Below are positions 1 through 6,475 of a stretch of DNA of 15,234 nucleotides, piece after piece. Below the pieces are notes generated by a model. That model saw nothing but the letters and a program-made list of their open reading frames with translations. It was not told where the DNA came from and ran no database searches. Within the stretch, counting starts at the first letter, position 1; each line of letters opens with the position of its first letter. This stretch comes from DASZXJ01 sp035545895 (GTDB lineage: Bacteria > Planctomycetota > Phycisphaerae > Tepidisphaerales > Tepidisphaeraceae): positions 1 to 15,234 of the forward strand of contig DASZXJ010000228.1 in the NCBI GenBank assembly GCA_035545895.1, written 5' to 3'. The position numbers were made by a program, and so were the translations under genes.

Positions 1-1
1 G

Positions 2-52
2 CAAGCCGTGATGCCGCAGCATCGCCTGGCGGATTTGTTCTGCCGAGTCCAC
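2..52 (-). CDS. Partial CDS, N-terminal end only, unidentified
   Basis: Reading leftward from a GTG at 52-50, an open frame runs to the window edge and gives 17 residues that look like ordinary soluble protein (VDSAEQIRQAMLRHHGL). A purine-rich stretch with GGG/AGG motifs lies just upstream. The start is 28 bp downstream of the stop of the leftward membrane protein, so it would be the next gene in the same operon. An internal ATG (the M of QAML) is an alternative start. Too little is visible to name a function, and a chance open frame of this length cannot be excluded. Confidence 0.4.
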   Translation of the reverse strand, partial: MDSAEQIRQAMLRHHGL

Positions 53-80
53 GCCGCCTGCCCTGCCTTCCCTTTATCCC

Positions 81-1577
81 TTAGCGAGAAAGATCATACA
101 CAAAGTATCGACGGCCCGCACTGGTAAAAATGAGCTGCGAATCCGGGAAATCCAGTTCATGCGTGCCAACGATCAATCGTGCGCCGTATTGATGCGCGGT
201 CTGCGTAAGCTGCTCCGTGGACAACTCGTTATATCGCTTGCGAATATAGACAAGCGTTTGCTCAAAGTTGTGGGAATCATCGCGTAATCGATCGACTTTC
301 AGCACATCGCACAGGCGGCGGTTCCATTCCAGAAGTTCGGCGCTTAATTGTGGAACGGATTTGAAATTGACGATGATTGCGCGCCGGCCCATGAGCCGCA
401 TGGATTGCTCGTCGGGAGGAACGACGCAGACGGCATCGACGGGCGTATTGGTTGCAACCCATTGGCAGGCCGCGAGATAGTCGCTGTCATCGTCGGTATT
501 TTTGAAGAAGCCGTAGAATGGTCCACGAACTGCGCAAACCGCGATCATCGCAATGCATCCGGCCGCGCCCCCGAAGCCAACCAGCCGCTTGCGGCTTGGC
601 GCGGCCTCAATCCAAACCGCCAGCGCCGAGCACCCCAGGATCTGCACATCAATACTGAACCGATACAAGCTCATCTGCACCAGGGTTTCGCTGAAATACC
701 AGAAACCCGCCCCGATCAGTGCAACGAGATTCAAACCGAGGAAGAAGATGAATATTCGCCTCCATTGCCCGCGAAGAAGGCTCAATCCAGGAATGATCGT
801 CCAGCCGAATGCAATCCATATTCCCAAAGGCCAACTGGATGGATCATAGTGGTGCGGGTGTCGCAATCTGACGTATAGCTCGAGGAACTGGTCGAACGGC
901 ATCGCGCCGCTGCGGGAGAGTTTTAATCGTGCCGCCAGCGCGATGTTGATTGCACTGGGAACCAATGCAAAGAAATATGCGGGCAGGTTCTTTCGCGATG
1001 GCGCAAGCGGCAAGCTGGCGCATAGCACGAGCCAAAGCAGGATTCCCACCAGCGCGTGGTTGAGATGGAAAATTCCGGCAATCCCCAAACACAAACCCGC
1101 GGTGCGATAGCGCCCGGCAATCCAAAAGTACAAACCCCACAGCAAAGCAACATTGGCGATGTTGCTGGGGAGCAGGCTGGAATCCTGGAAGAATTGGTAC
1201 ATCCCCAGCGCGGTCCCGGCAGCGCTGAGGTAATAGAGCGCCACCGACGCAAGATATGCGCGATCGGTCCCCCCCAGTTGCCCGATGATGCCTCGCCACG
1301 CGATATGGAAAAGCACGACCAGCGCAACATAAAAAACAGCAAACGCCGGCGCGACGATATGCAGTTTCATCAGCACTTCGGTGATTCGCGTGAAGGCGAC
1401 GTGATATTGAAGCGTCTGCGTCGTAAACCAGTCGTTGGCGAGCACCGGTGGTTCGGAAAGGCGCAGCGCATCAAGCAGATAAGCTGTATGGTTTGAACGG
1501 CCAAACTGATAACCGTACACCATCAGGGTGATGGCCGAGCCGAGACATAGGGGCAGAAACGATTGTCTGAAGGTCAA
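81..1577 (-). CDS. Polytopic inner-membrane protein, DUF6798-like
   Basis: This is a 498-residue protein with about ten hydrophobic segments over residues 1-350 and a soluble C-terminal part (about 365-498). The membrane half carries conserved-looking aromatic and polar loops such as ANDWF, FQDSSLLPSN and FHLNHALVG. The C-terminal part begins with a 'W...NTPVDAVCVVPP' stretch, which I recall from DUF6798 proteins; such C-terminal segments also occur in multi-TM glycosyltransferase-like proteins. No catalytic residues can be assigned. The full-length frame opens with TTG at 1577-1575, only 2 bp from the possible TTG start of the divergent clpS, and has no clear Shine-Dalgarno. An internal ATG at residue 19 (MVYGYQ) is an alternative start. 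Function is unknown; envelope or polysaccharide metabolism is only a guess from the topology. Confidence 0.82.
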   Translation of the reverse strand: MTFRQSFLPLCLGSAITLMVYGYQFGRSNHTAYLLDALRLSEPPVLANDWFTTQTLQYHVAFTRITEVLMKLHIVAPAFAVFYVALVVLFHIAWRGIIGQLGGTDRAYLASVALYYLSAAGTALGMYQFFQDSSLLPSNIANVALLWGLYFWIAGRYRTAGLCLGIAGIFHLNHALVGILLWLVLCASLPLAPSRKNLPAYFFALVPSAINIALAARLKLSRSGAMPFDQFLELYVRLRHPHHYDPSSWPLGIWIAFGWTIIPGLSLLRGQWRRIFIFFLGLNLVALIGAGFWYFSETLVQMSLYRFSIDVQILGCSALAVWIEAAPSRKRLVGFGGAAGCIAMIAVCAVRGPFYGFFKNTDDDSDYLAACQWVATNTPVDAVCVVPPDEQSMRLMGRRAIIVNFKSVPQLSAELLEWNRRLCDVLKVDRLRDDSHNFEQTLVYIRKRYNELSTEQLTQTAHQYGARLIVGTHELDFPDSQLIFTSAGRRYFVYDLSR

Positions 1578-1597
1578 GATTGGACAATAATGTGGGG

Positions 1598-1954
1598 ATG
1601 GCCGATCAGGAGCAAGCCCAGTCCGCGGCGGTTAAGCCAAAGAAGCGTACCGCGCCCAAATCCAAGCGCAAGACCAGGAAACTGCCGCCATTCAACGTCG
1701 TGTTGCTCGACGACGATGCGCACACCTATGACTATGTCGTGGAAATGCTTCGCTCGATCTTCGGCCACGCCGAAGAAAAGGCGTTTCAGATGGCCAAGGA
1801 AGTCGATACCAGCGGGCGGGTGATCGTGTTCACGACTCACAAGGAATTTGCCGAGCTGAAGCGCGATCAGATTCACTCCTGGGGCAGCGATTGGCGGCTG
1901 GCGATTTCAAAGGGCTCGATGTCCGCGACCATCGAGCCGGCGACATCATCGTAG
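1598..1954 (+). CDS. clpS: ATP-dependent Clp protease adaptor ClpS (planctomycete-type)
   Basis: ClpS binds the N-domain of the ClpA or ClpC unfoldase and delivers N-degron substrates to ClpP. The product has a basic, Lys/Arg-rich N-terminal tail (residues 1-28), then the ClpS core: NVVLLDDD (DDD at residues 38-40), HTYDYVVEMLRSIFG, EEKAFQMAKEV and the closing SMSATIEP strand. The His of the canonical AVH/EVH-x-x-G segment, which helps bind the substrate's N-terminal residue in E. coli ClpS, is Asp here (EVDTSG, D70). I chose the ATG at 1598 (MADQEQ) because the core does not need the preceding residues; TTG at 1580 and GTG at 1592 are in-frame alternatives. The gene is divergent from the membrane protein and converges on the FHA gene with only 2 bp between the stops. 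Confidence 0.85.
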   Translation: MADQEQAQSAAVKPKKRTAPKSKRKTRKLPPFNVVLLDDDAHTYDYVVEMLRSIFGHAEEKAFQMAKEVDTSGRVIVFTTHKEFAELKRDQIHSWGSDWRLAISKGSMSATIEPATSS

Positions 1955-1956
1955 TC

Positions 1957-2730
1957 TCATGTCCACGAATATCTGAAGATGATTCCCAGCGCCGCCATTG
2001 CGACGGCCACCGCCAGCAGTATGAAGGACAATGCCATCCATTTCGGTATGCGGCTTCGCCGCTCCGGGCTGGTGCTGCGAACCACGGGCTGCGTTTCGAT
2101 GGGCGCGGTTTTCACGGCTACGCCGCTTCTGACCGCCTGGATCGATTTTTGCCGTTCGATCACTTCGCGCGGGGTATCTGGAGCCGCCTTGATTCTCAGA
2201 TCAGGCTCGGACAGCGCAAGATCCCACTGCGAGCTGGACATCTGGGTGACCATCGTGTGAGCATCGCCTTGCCGATAGCTGGCGGGGTCGGCGGGCTTGG
2301 GTTTGGGAATGGGAAATCCGCTGACGCGCGAATCCTCTTCCATGTCGAAATATTGAAACCCCGCGACCGTGCCCGCGAGGTCTTCCTTGGGATCGGCGGG
2401 TCGCACTTCACGCTTGCGGACGCTGCCTTTGGGCGCGGGAACAAATGCGCCGGCCTGGAAGCAGACCTGGATTTTTCCCATCCGCAGCACATCGCCATCG
2501 GAAAGGATGTGGCGGGTGATGGTTTCCTGGCCGACGCGCGTGCCGTTCTTGCTGCCCATGTCGGTGGCGACCCAGCGATTGTTGAAGGGTTCCAGACGGC
2601 AATGGTGTCGCGACAGGAGGATGTCGCGAATGCAGATCTGGCAATCGAGCGAGCGGCCAATGGTGATGGCGTCGCGCAGCTCGCGCCGATCGAATTCCCC
2701 GTTCTTGTCCGCCAGGATCACGTAGGGCAT
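1957..2730 (-). CDS. FHA-domain protein with C-terminal membrane anchor
   Basis: The product has 257 residues. Residues 1-95 form a forkhead-associated domain with its phosphothreonine-binding signature: G25-R26 (TIGRS), S40-R41-x-H43 (LSRHH) and the GSKNGT turn with N62, followed by GDVLRMG. A linker of about 120 residues, rich in Pro, Lys and charged groups, carries DLAGTVAGFQYFDME. A single hydrophobic segment lies at about 231-252 (WMALSF...IIF) close to the C-terminus, which predicts a tail-anchored protein with a cytoplasmic FHA domain. FHA domains read Ser/Thr-kinase phosphorylation; no kinase is encoded in this window. The start is ATG at 2730-2728, with no strong Shine-Dalgarno. Monocistronic as far as can be seen. 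Confidence 0.9.
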   Translation of the reverse strand: MPYVILADKNGEFDRRELRDAITIGRSLDCQICIRDILLSRHHCRLEPFNNRWVATDMGSKNGTRVGQETITRHILSDGDVLRMGKIQVCFQAGAFVPAPKGSVRKREVRPADPKEDLAGTVAGFQYFDMEEDSRVSGFPIPKPKPADPASYRQGDAHTMVTQMSSSQWDLALSEPDLRIKAAPDTPREVIERQKSIQAVRSGVAVKTAPIETQPVVRSTSPERRSRIPKWMALSFILLAVAVAMAALGIIFRYSWT

Positions 2731-2820
2731 CTACCGACATTTTATCGGATAAACGCGCGGCAGGTCGGCAAGAAATGCTGTTATTAACAGGGTCCGAAAA
2801 TCGCACCAAAATGCCCAGAT

Positions 2821-3267
2821 TTACTTATTCATAACAGGCCCGGGCGCACTATCCGCCGCTGGAGTCGGGACAGCGGGAATTGACGCCTTTTGAAGCTCGG
2901 CCTTGAGGGCATCGATTTGCACCTTCATTTCACGGATCTGCGCCTGGGCCTGGTCAAGCTGTTGGCGCAATGTGGCCGCATCTGACTGATTGGCGCGAAG
3001 GGCAGCCATGTCCGTCTGTGCTTTGGCCAGCGCGGCTTCTGAATTGCTCAGCGCGGTCTGCGCTTGTTGCTGACCCTGATTGGCTTTGTTGATGCTGGCG
3101 CGAAGGGCATCGACCTGGCCCTTATAGTTGTCGCGCTCGCGTTGGGTGTCAGCGAGCATCAATGCCGCGCGATCCTGGTCGCGCTTGGCTTGTCGCTGGG
3201 CTTCGTTATTCATTTCACAGCCGGCAATCACACAAACCGCCAGCAACAACAGGATCGATCGTTTCAT
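2821..3267 (-). CDS. Coiled-coil lipoprotein
   Basis: The product is a 148-residue lipoprotein. A signal peptide MKRSILLLLAVCVIAGC ends in a clear lipobox (VIAGC; Cys17 would be lipidated). A long Gln/Ala/Lys-rich heptad-type coiled coil follows (about residues 20-125: QRQAKRDQDRAALM, then repeated AQ, AL and QL patterns). The tail is Pro/Ala-rich (PAVPTPAADSAPGPV). The ATG at 3267-3265 is preferred over an upstream in-frame ATG (MNPKREEPTM, 3294) because it starts the signal peptide directly and has a strong GGGAGGAG Shine-Dalgarno 6 bp upstream. It follows the next lipoprotein gene by 23 bp, probably as one operon. The likely location is the inner leaflet of the outer membrane or the periplasmic face, possibly as a spacer or Lpp-like tether. 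The exact role is unknown. Confidence 0.82.
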   Translation of the reverse strand: MKRSILLLLAVCVIAGCEMNNEAQRQAKRDQDRAALMLADTQRERDNYKGQVDALRASINKANQGQQQAQTALSNSEAALAKAQTDMAALRANQSDAATLRQQLDQAQAQIREMKVQIDALKAELQKASIPAVPTPAADSAPGPVMNK

Positions 3268-3273
3268 GGTTGG

Positions 3274-3281
3274 CTCCTCCC
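3274..3281 (-). promoter_or_regulatory. Shine-Dalgarno deciding the lipoprotein start
   Basis: On the minus strand this reads GGGAGGAG, 6 nt before the ATG at 3267-3265. It is the best ribosome-binding site in the window and rules for the short start over the ATG at 3294, which would put extra charged residues in front of the signal peptide. Confidence 0.7.
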
Positions 3282-3290
3282 GTTTTGGGT

Positions 3291-3857
3291 TCATTTCTTC
3301 TTCTGCCGGGCGATGACGAATTCATGGCTGAGCGATCGTGTTCCCTGCTGATAGACCAGCGTCAATCGCACATCCGATTCGTGCTCCCAGTTCCAGTAGT
3401 ATGCATCATCGTCGTAAACGGTGAAATAGCGCGGCTGGTCGAATGCGGCAAAATCATCCTCGTAATATCGCCGGCCCCGCGCGCTGCCGATCCGGGTTCC
3501 AAACCCGATTCCGATCGAAGGCCCCTCGCGCTCAAGCTGGGGACGAAACGGGGGCAGGATCAATTTGACGAAGCTATGCGGCGCCATCGTCACGGTTCGA
3601 AACGGATGACTTTGTCCGCCTTCATCGACCACGCTGCTGCGGTCGCCGACGAGGGTCATGGGTTCATCGGTGGGGTTGTAAATTCGCAAAACCAGCCGGC
3701 TGTCGGAGGTTCGCCAGCGATATTCGACCGGATCGCGCTGGAGGACGACATCCTCCTTGTCGCCGATATGCCGGGCAAATTCGGCGGGGCGGGTGATCTG
3801 ATACTCATAGGCACATCCGCTGAGCAGGAGCAACGATAAAAGCAGTGTGGCTCGCAT
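3291..3857 (-). CDS. Predicted lipoprotein, beta-rich
   Basis: The product has 188 residues. The signal peptide MRATLLLSLLLLSGC has a textbook lipobox (LLSGC, Cys15). The mature part is mostly predicted beta strand: YRWRTSDSRLVLRIYNPTD resembles an immunoglobulin-like or 'late embryogenesis'-type strand pattern, followed by SHPFRTVTMAPHSFVKLILPP. It ends in a basic tail (ARQKKK). A Gly/Arg-rich loop (GIGFGTRIGSARGRRYY) and an acidic aromatic loop (YDDDAYYWNWEHES) are visible. I recognise no family. It is the first gene of a probable two-gene lipoprotein operon with the coiled-coil lipoprotein 23 bp downstream. The start is ATG at 3857-3855, and no strong Shine-Dalgarno is seen. Confidence 0.82.
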   Translation of the reverse strand: MRATLLLSLLLLSGCAYEYQITRPAEFARHIGDKEDVVLQRDPVEYRWRTSDSRLVLRIYNPTDEPMTLVGDRSSVVDEGGQSHPFRTVTMAPHSFVKLILPPFRPQLEREGPSIGIGFGTRIGSARGRRYYEDDFAAFDQPRYFTVYDDDAYYWNWEHESDVRLTLVYQQGTRSLSHEFVIARQKKK

Positions 3858-3880
3858 ATTCGAATGATAGCCGGAAAATA

Positions 3881-3909
3881 TTGTGCCCGGGAGATCGTAA
3901 ACGTATGAT
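3881..3909 (+). promoter_or_regulatory. Sigma70-type promoter for the two-TM protein gene
   Basis: TTGTGC (3881-3886) and TATGAT (3904-3909) are separated by 17 bp, a good housekeeping-type match. Transcription would start near 3916, leaving a leader of about 80 nt before the ATG at 3999. It lies in the 141-bp gap between divergent genes. Confidence 0.5.
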
Positions 3910-3998
3910 ACTCCGCGAGATTACAGGCAGGGCCTGACGGACTTGTTGTCGAAATCCGGGTCTGTTGGTGATCGCCATTTGAGAAAAGGGGCAACTCG

Positions 3999-4886
3999 AT
4001 GGGAATAGAAAATCTCAACCGGTTTCACTGGGCGCTATTGGGCGTTTTGCTGGGCGTTGCGCTGGGATATTCGTGGTCGAGCAACAGCGACGATGTCGAA
4101 GGCATGGTCTCATCCGACCAGGTCTCCTTCGAACGCGATGTCACGCAGAAAGATGCCGCCAGCGGTCTGCCGCTGATCAAGGGCGTGATCATTCACCCGG
4201 CGGAGTTTTCGCAGGCGGACAATTGCGACGTCAATCTCGTGACCTACAAGAGGCTTGGCCGCGATCTGAAAAGCGGAAAGTACGGCTGGATCGACAAACG
4301 CATCATCGCGAAAATTCCGTTCGTGCCGCAGCTTCGCGGACGCATGTCGCCGACTCCCGATCTGACGGTGAGCAAATATCTGGCCGAGCTCGCCAAGACC
4401 AATCCCAATGTGAGTTACAACGATGGGTGGTGGCTGATTCCCAAGAACGCCGCGATCATCGGCGGCAGCGCGGGCCTGGTCCTGATCGGCGGAATCTGGC
4501 CGACGCTGCTCGGATTGATGACCGGCGCGGGCATGGCTCCCAAGCCAAAGCCCAAGGAGAAAAAGAAAGAGCGTTCGCTCTGGTCGTACAAGTCGAGCAC
4601 GCCGGAGGTCAAAGCCAAGGCCGGCCCCAGCGCCGCCGACCAGGCCGAGGTGCAAGCCATTGCCGACTCCTACGAACGCAATCTTGCCGCCAGCGCCACC
4701 GAACGCACGGAAGCGCCCGTTGCTCAAGCCGCGACCCCCGAAGAAATCAGGAAGCTGCAAACCGCGCCGCTGGAAGCCACTTCAAGCTCGTCGGGTGAAA
4801 CAGACGAGGTCGAGCTGAAGGATAAGGAATATTACCCGGTCGTTATTCACCACCATAAGAAGGACGAGAAAAAACCGGGTACATAG
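3999..4886 (+). CDS. Hypothetical two-TM membrane protein
   Basis: The product has 295 residues. There is one N-terminal hydrophobic segment (about 9-27, FHWALLGVLLGVALGYSW) and a second at about 151-178 (AAIIGGSAGLVLIGGIWPTLLGLM). The domain between them (about 30-150) is hydrophilic, contains GVIIHPAEF and KYGWIDKRIIAKIPFVP, and would face the periplasm. The C-terminal region (about 180-295) is a low-complexity Lys/Ala/Glu-rich cytoplasmic tail starting with PKPKPKEKKKERS. The start is supported by an AAAAGGGG stretch upstream of the ATG and by the promoter at 3881-3909. The tail ends directly against the first REP pair: the stop codon is 4884-4886 and the repeat begins at 4887. I recognise no family; it may be a planctomycete-specific envelope protein. 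Confidence 0.82.
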   Translation: MGIENLNRFHWALLGVLLGVALGYSWSSNSDDVEGMVSSDQVSFERDVTQKDAASGLPLIKGVIIHPAEFSQADNCDVNLVTYKRLGRDLKSGKYGWIDKRIIAKIPFVPQLRGRMSPTPDLTVSKYLAELAKTNPNVSYNDGWWLIPKNAAIIGGSAGLVLIGGIWPTLLGLMTGAGMAPKPKPKEKKKERSLWSYKSSTPEVKAKAGPSAADQAEVQAIADSYERNLAASATERTEAPVAQAATPEEIRKLQTAPLEATSSSSGETDEVELKDKEYYPVVIHHHKKDEKKPGT

Positions 4887-4934
4887 AACGCCCACGGCGC
4901 TGCCGTGGGTTCCCACGCCAGCGGCGTGGGCGTT
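4887..4934. repeat. REPIN-like pair of inverted palindromes, upstream of the RAYT-like gene
   Basis: Two 19-bp hairpins sit 2 bp apart: CCCACGGC-GCT-GCCGTGGG (4891-4909) and CCCACGCC-AGC-GGCGTGGG (4912-4930). The pair is itself an inverted repeat, since AACGCCCAC (4887-4895) is the exact reverse complement of GTGGGCGTT (4926-4934). The same palindrome recurs at the other side of the adjacent transposase gene, as expected for REP sequences served by a REP-associated tyrosine transposase. Confidence 0.8.
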
Positions 4935-4961
4935 CGTGTTCACCGTTACTTCGGACGCAAC

Positions 4962-5663
4962 TTGAAGCGGACCAAGAGCAAATCCCCCTGGCAAGATTGG
5001 TATCACTGCATGTGCAATACCTACGGCACCTGGCTGCGCGGAGATCATCGCGGCTGGCGCGAGCGTCATCATCGAAAACACGTCGATGGCGATTACAAGC
5101 ATCCTCCGGCAAAAGGAACATTCGAGAGGATTTTGAAACAATCCAAAGATCAGATGAAACGCGAGCCAGTGCATTTGGATCACGATCTCCGTGAAGTCGC
5201 GCTTCATTCGATAGTTGAATGCCTTGCCGGAGATGGAATTGCGGTTTTAGTCGCTTGTCTGAACGGAGAGCACTTACACATCTTAGCGCAGTTTCAAGAC
5301 CGTAAACCCAGACAGCGGCTCGGTTGGGCAAAACTAAGCGCGACAAAGAGTGTAAAAGAATTCCTAAACGCCCACGGCGCCGTGGATTTCCCGTTGGAAT
5401 TAAAGCAGGGCGAAGGAATCTGGGGAAAACGCTCGGAATGTATACCCATTAAAGACCGCAAGCACCGACTGCAAGCTTTAGAAATATATATCCGATCATT
5501 GGAAGCAGGGATCGCTGGTCTGGTTGAATCCGAAGTTGCCCAGACGGGTTCCGTCGATATGAAGAAGACCCCACGGCAGTGCCGTGGGCGTTTCGCGCGC
5601 AATTCCGAACGCCCACGGCGCTGCCGTGGGGTCTTCTTGTCAGAAACCGCACGTTCTGTATAA
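4962..5663 (+). CDS. REP-associated (IS200/Y1-type) tyrosine transposase-like protein
   Basis: RAYTs are single-strand HUH nucleases that move REP/REPIN palindromes. The product carries an HUH-type motif HLHIL (His codons 5271-5273 and 5277-5279) and a later Tyr in EIYIRSLEAG (codon 5487-5489). That segment resembles the YI..NPV.AGLV stretch of RAYTs, and the next residues read IAGLVES. The N-terminal part WYHCMCNTYGTWLRGDHRGW resembles planctomycete members of the family. An open frame extends upstream to GTG 4905, but that start lies inside the palindrome. I prefer TTG 4962 (233 residues), with low certainty. The last ~33 residues, Arg-rich, are encoded by the downstream palindrome pair, so the original C-terminus was probably replaced or extended. 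Whether it is still active is unknown. Confidence 0.75.
   Translation: MKRTKSKSPWQDWYHCMCNTYGTWLRGDHRGWRERHHRKHVDGDYKHPPAKGTFERILKQSKDQMKREPVHLDHDLREVALHSIVECLAGDGIAVLVACLNGEHLHILAQFQDRKPRQRLGWAKLSATKSVKEFLNAHGAVDFPLELKQGEGIWGKRSECIPIKDRKHRLQALEIYIRSLEAGIAGLVESEVAQTGSVDMKKTPRQCRGRFARNSERPRRCRGVFLSETARSV
5367..5385. repeat. REP-like palindrome fragment inside the RAYT-like gene
   Basis: AACGCCCACGGCGCCGTGG repeats the head of the flanking REP unit (AACGCCCACGGC) and contains a perfect 14-bp palindrome, CCACGGCGCCGTGG (5372-5385). It is in frame and encodes N-A-H-G-A-V. It is either an old REP insertion that kept the frame or a chance match. Confidence 0.5.
5562..5638. repeat. REPIN-like pair of inverted palindromes, downstream of the RAYT-like gene
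   Basis: The outer arms AAGAAGACCCCACGGCA (5562-5578) and TGCCGTGGGGTCTTCTT (5622-5638) are exact reverse complements over 17 bp. The inner arms GCCGTGGGCGTT (5581-5592) and AACGCCCACGGC (5608-5619) are exact over 12 bp. Each half is a hairpin of the same type as at 4887-4934. Here the AACGCCC heads point inward, whereas in the upstream pair they point outward. The pair encodes the C-terminal residues of the transposase frame. Confidence 0.8.
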
Positions 5664-5664
5664 T
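5637..5664 (+). promoter_or_regulatory. Near-consensus sigma70 promoter for rpsD
   Basis: TTGTCA (5637-5642), a 16-bp spacer and a perfect TATAAT (5659-5664) make the best promoter match in the window. The transposase stop codon TAA lies inside the -10 box, and the first two bases of the -35 box belong to the right arm of the REP pair. Transcription would begin near 5671, giving rpsD a leader of about 208 nt. Confidence 0.65.
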
Positions 5665-5789
5665 CCCCATCCCTCGTTGACCATGGCGCAACTTGCACCA
5701 GCAACGTGGAACCCCGCGAAACATGCCTCAAGACCATGTTTTTTGGCGGAAATCGCGAATAAGTCGGTTGGGAATTTGCGAATTTGGAA

Positions 5790-5840
5790 TTGCGATTTGC
5801 GATTGAAAAATCAAAAATCGCAAATCAAAAATCGCAAATC
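5790..5840. repeat. AT-rich AATCGCAAAT repeat with hairpin in the rpsD leader
   Basis: GATTTGCGATT (5794-5804) pairs exactly with AATCGCAAATC (5816-5826), and TCAAAAATCGCAAA is tandemly repeated (5811-5824, 5825-5838). Related fragments precede it (GAATTTGCGAATTTGG from 5772). The region contrasts with the GC-rich surroundings. A 14-mer of it, TGCGATTTGCGATT, recurs exactly inside the methyltransferase gene at 12688-12701, which suggests a dispersed repeat family. Confidence 0.6.
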
Positions 5841-5878
5841 CTTCTGCGTCGCTTGTCTTGAGAAAGAGTAGTATTTCC

Positions 5879-6475
5879 ATGGGTCGTTATCTCGGTCCTA
5901 AAGTTAAATTGTCTCGTCGCGTTGGCGTTCCGATTGCCGACATTCCCAAGCACACGGGTAAAGAACTGGAATTGCCCGGCATGCACGGATATCGCGGTCG
6001 CCGGCATACCGAATATGGCGTGCGTCTGACGGAAAAGCAGAAGCTTCGCTATCACTACGGCGTGCTGGAGCGCCAGTTCCGCCGCTATATGGACATGGCC
6101 AAGAAATCCAAGGGGAACACCGCCAATTCCATGGTGCAGATTCTGGAGCGCCGGCTGGACAATGTGCTGCGCCGATTGGGCGTGGGGCGGACGATCTGGG
6201 CGACCCGGCAAATCGTGGCGCACGGCCACGTGCTGGTCAACGGCCGAAAGACCGACATCGCAAGCTTTCTCGTCGAGCCCGGCCAGACCATCACGTTCAA
6301 GGAGAAGTTGCACAAGATTCTCCGAGAGAACATGGAACAAAACGCCGGCCACAACGTGCCCAACTGGCTGGAGTGGAATCCCGCCCAGCTCACCGCCAGG
6401 ATTCTGACGCTTCCCACGCCCGAAGACGTGCCGTTTGAAGTGAACATGAACCTGATCATCGAATTTTATCGCTGA
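5879..6475 (+). CDS. rpsD: 30S ribosomal protein S4
   Basis: S4 binds 16S rRNA early in 30S assembly and contributes to decoding fidelity. The product has 198 residues, close to the usual ~200. The order is canonical: N-terminal MGRYLGPKVKLSRRVG, GYRGRRHTEYGVRLTEKQKLRYHYGVLERQF split over the N-domain, then the S4 RNA-binding domain (RRLDNVLRRLGVGRTIWATRQIVAHGHVLVNGR) and the C-terminal VNMNLIIEFYR. The N-domain lacks the four Cys of zinc-binding S4, so this is the zinc-free (C-) form. ATG 5879 was chosen over an in-frame TTG at 5858 because homologues begin MGRY. It is a single gene, not within an rpsM-rpsK-rpoA cluster. Its 3' end overlaps the convergent sigma-factor gene by 10 bp. Autoregulation through the ~208-nt leader is possible but not shown. 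Confidence 0.97.
   Translation: MGRYLGPKVKLSRRVGVPIADIPKHTGKELELPGMHGYRGRRHTEYGVRLTEKQKLRYHYGVLERQFRRYMDMAKKSKGNTANSMVQILERRLDNVLRRLGVGRTIWATRQIVAHGHVLVNGRKTDIASFLVEPGQTITFKEKLHKILRENMEQNAGHNVPNWLEWNPAQLTARILTLPTPEDVPFEVNMNLIIEFYR

Noticed and set aside
1891..2787. Long rightward open frame (298 codons)
   Set aside because: It lies antisense to the FHA gene, which has clear domain motifs. Its translation shows no recognisable domain and it overlaps the clpS 3' end.
4905..4961. GTG 4905 as the start of the RAYT-like gene
   Set aside because: It lies inside the REP hairpin, and the added residues are coded by the palindrome. TTG 4962 is more plausible but not proven.
5794..5840. Tandem AATCGCAAAT units as a short CRISPR-like array
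   Set aside because: There are only two direct copies with no spacer, plus an inverted copy, so this is a hairpin repeat.
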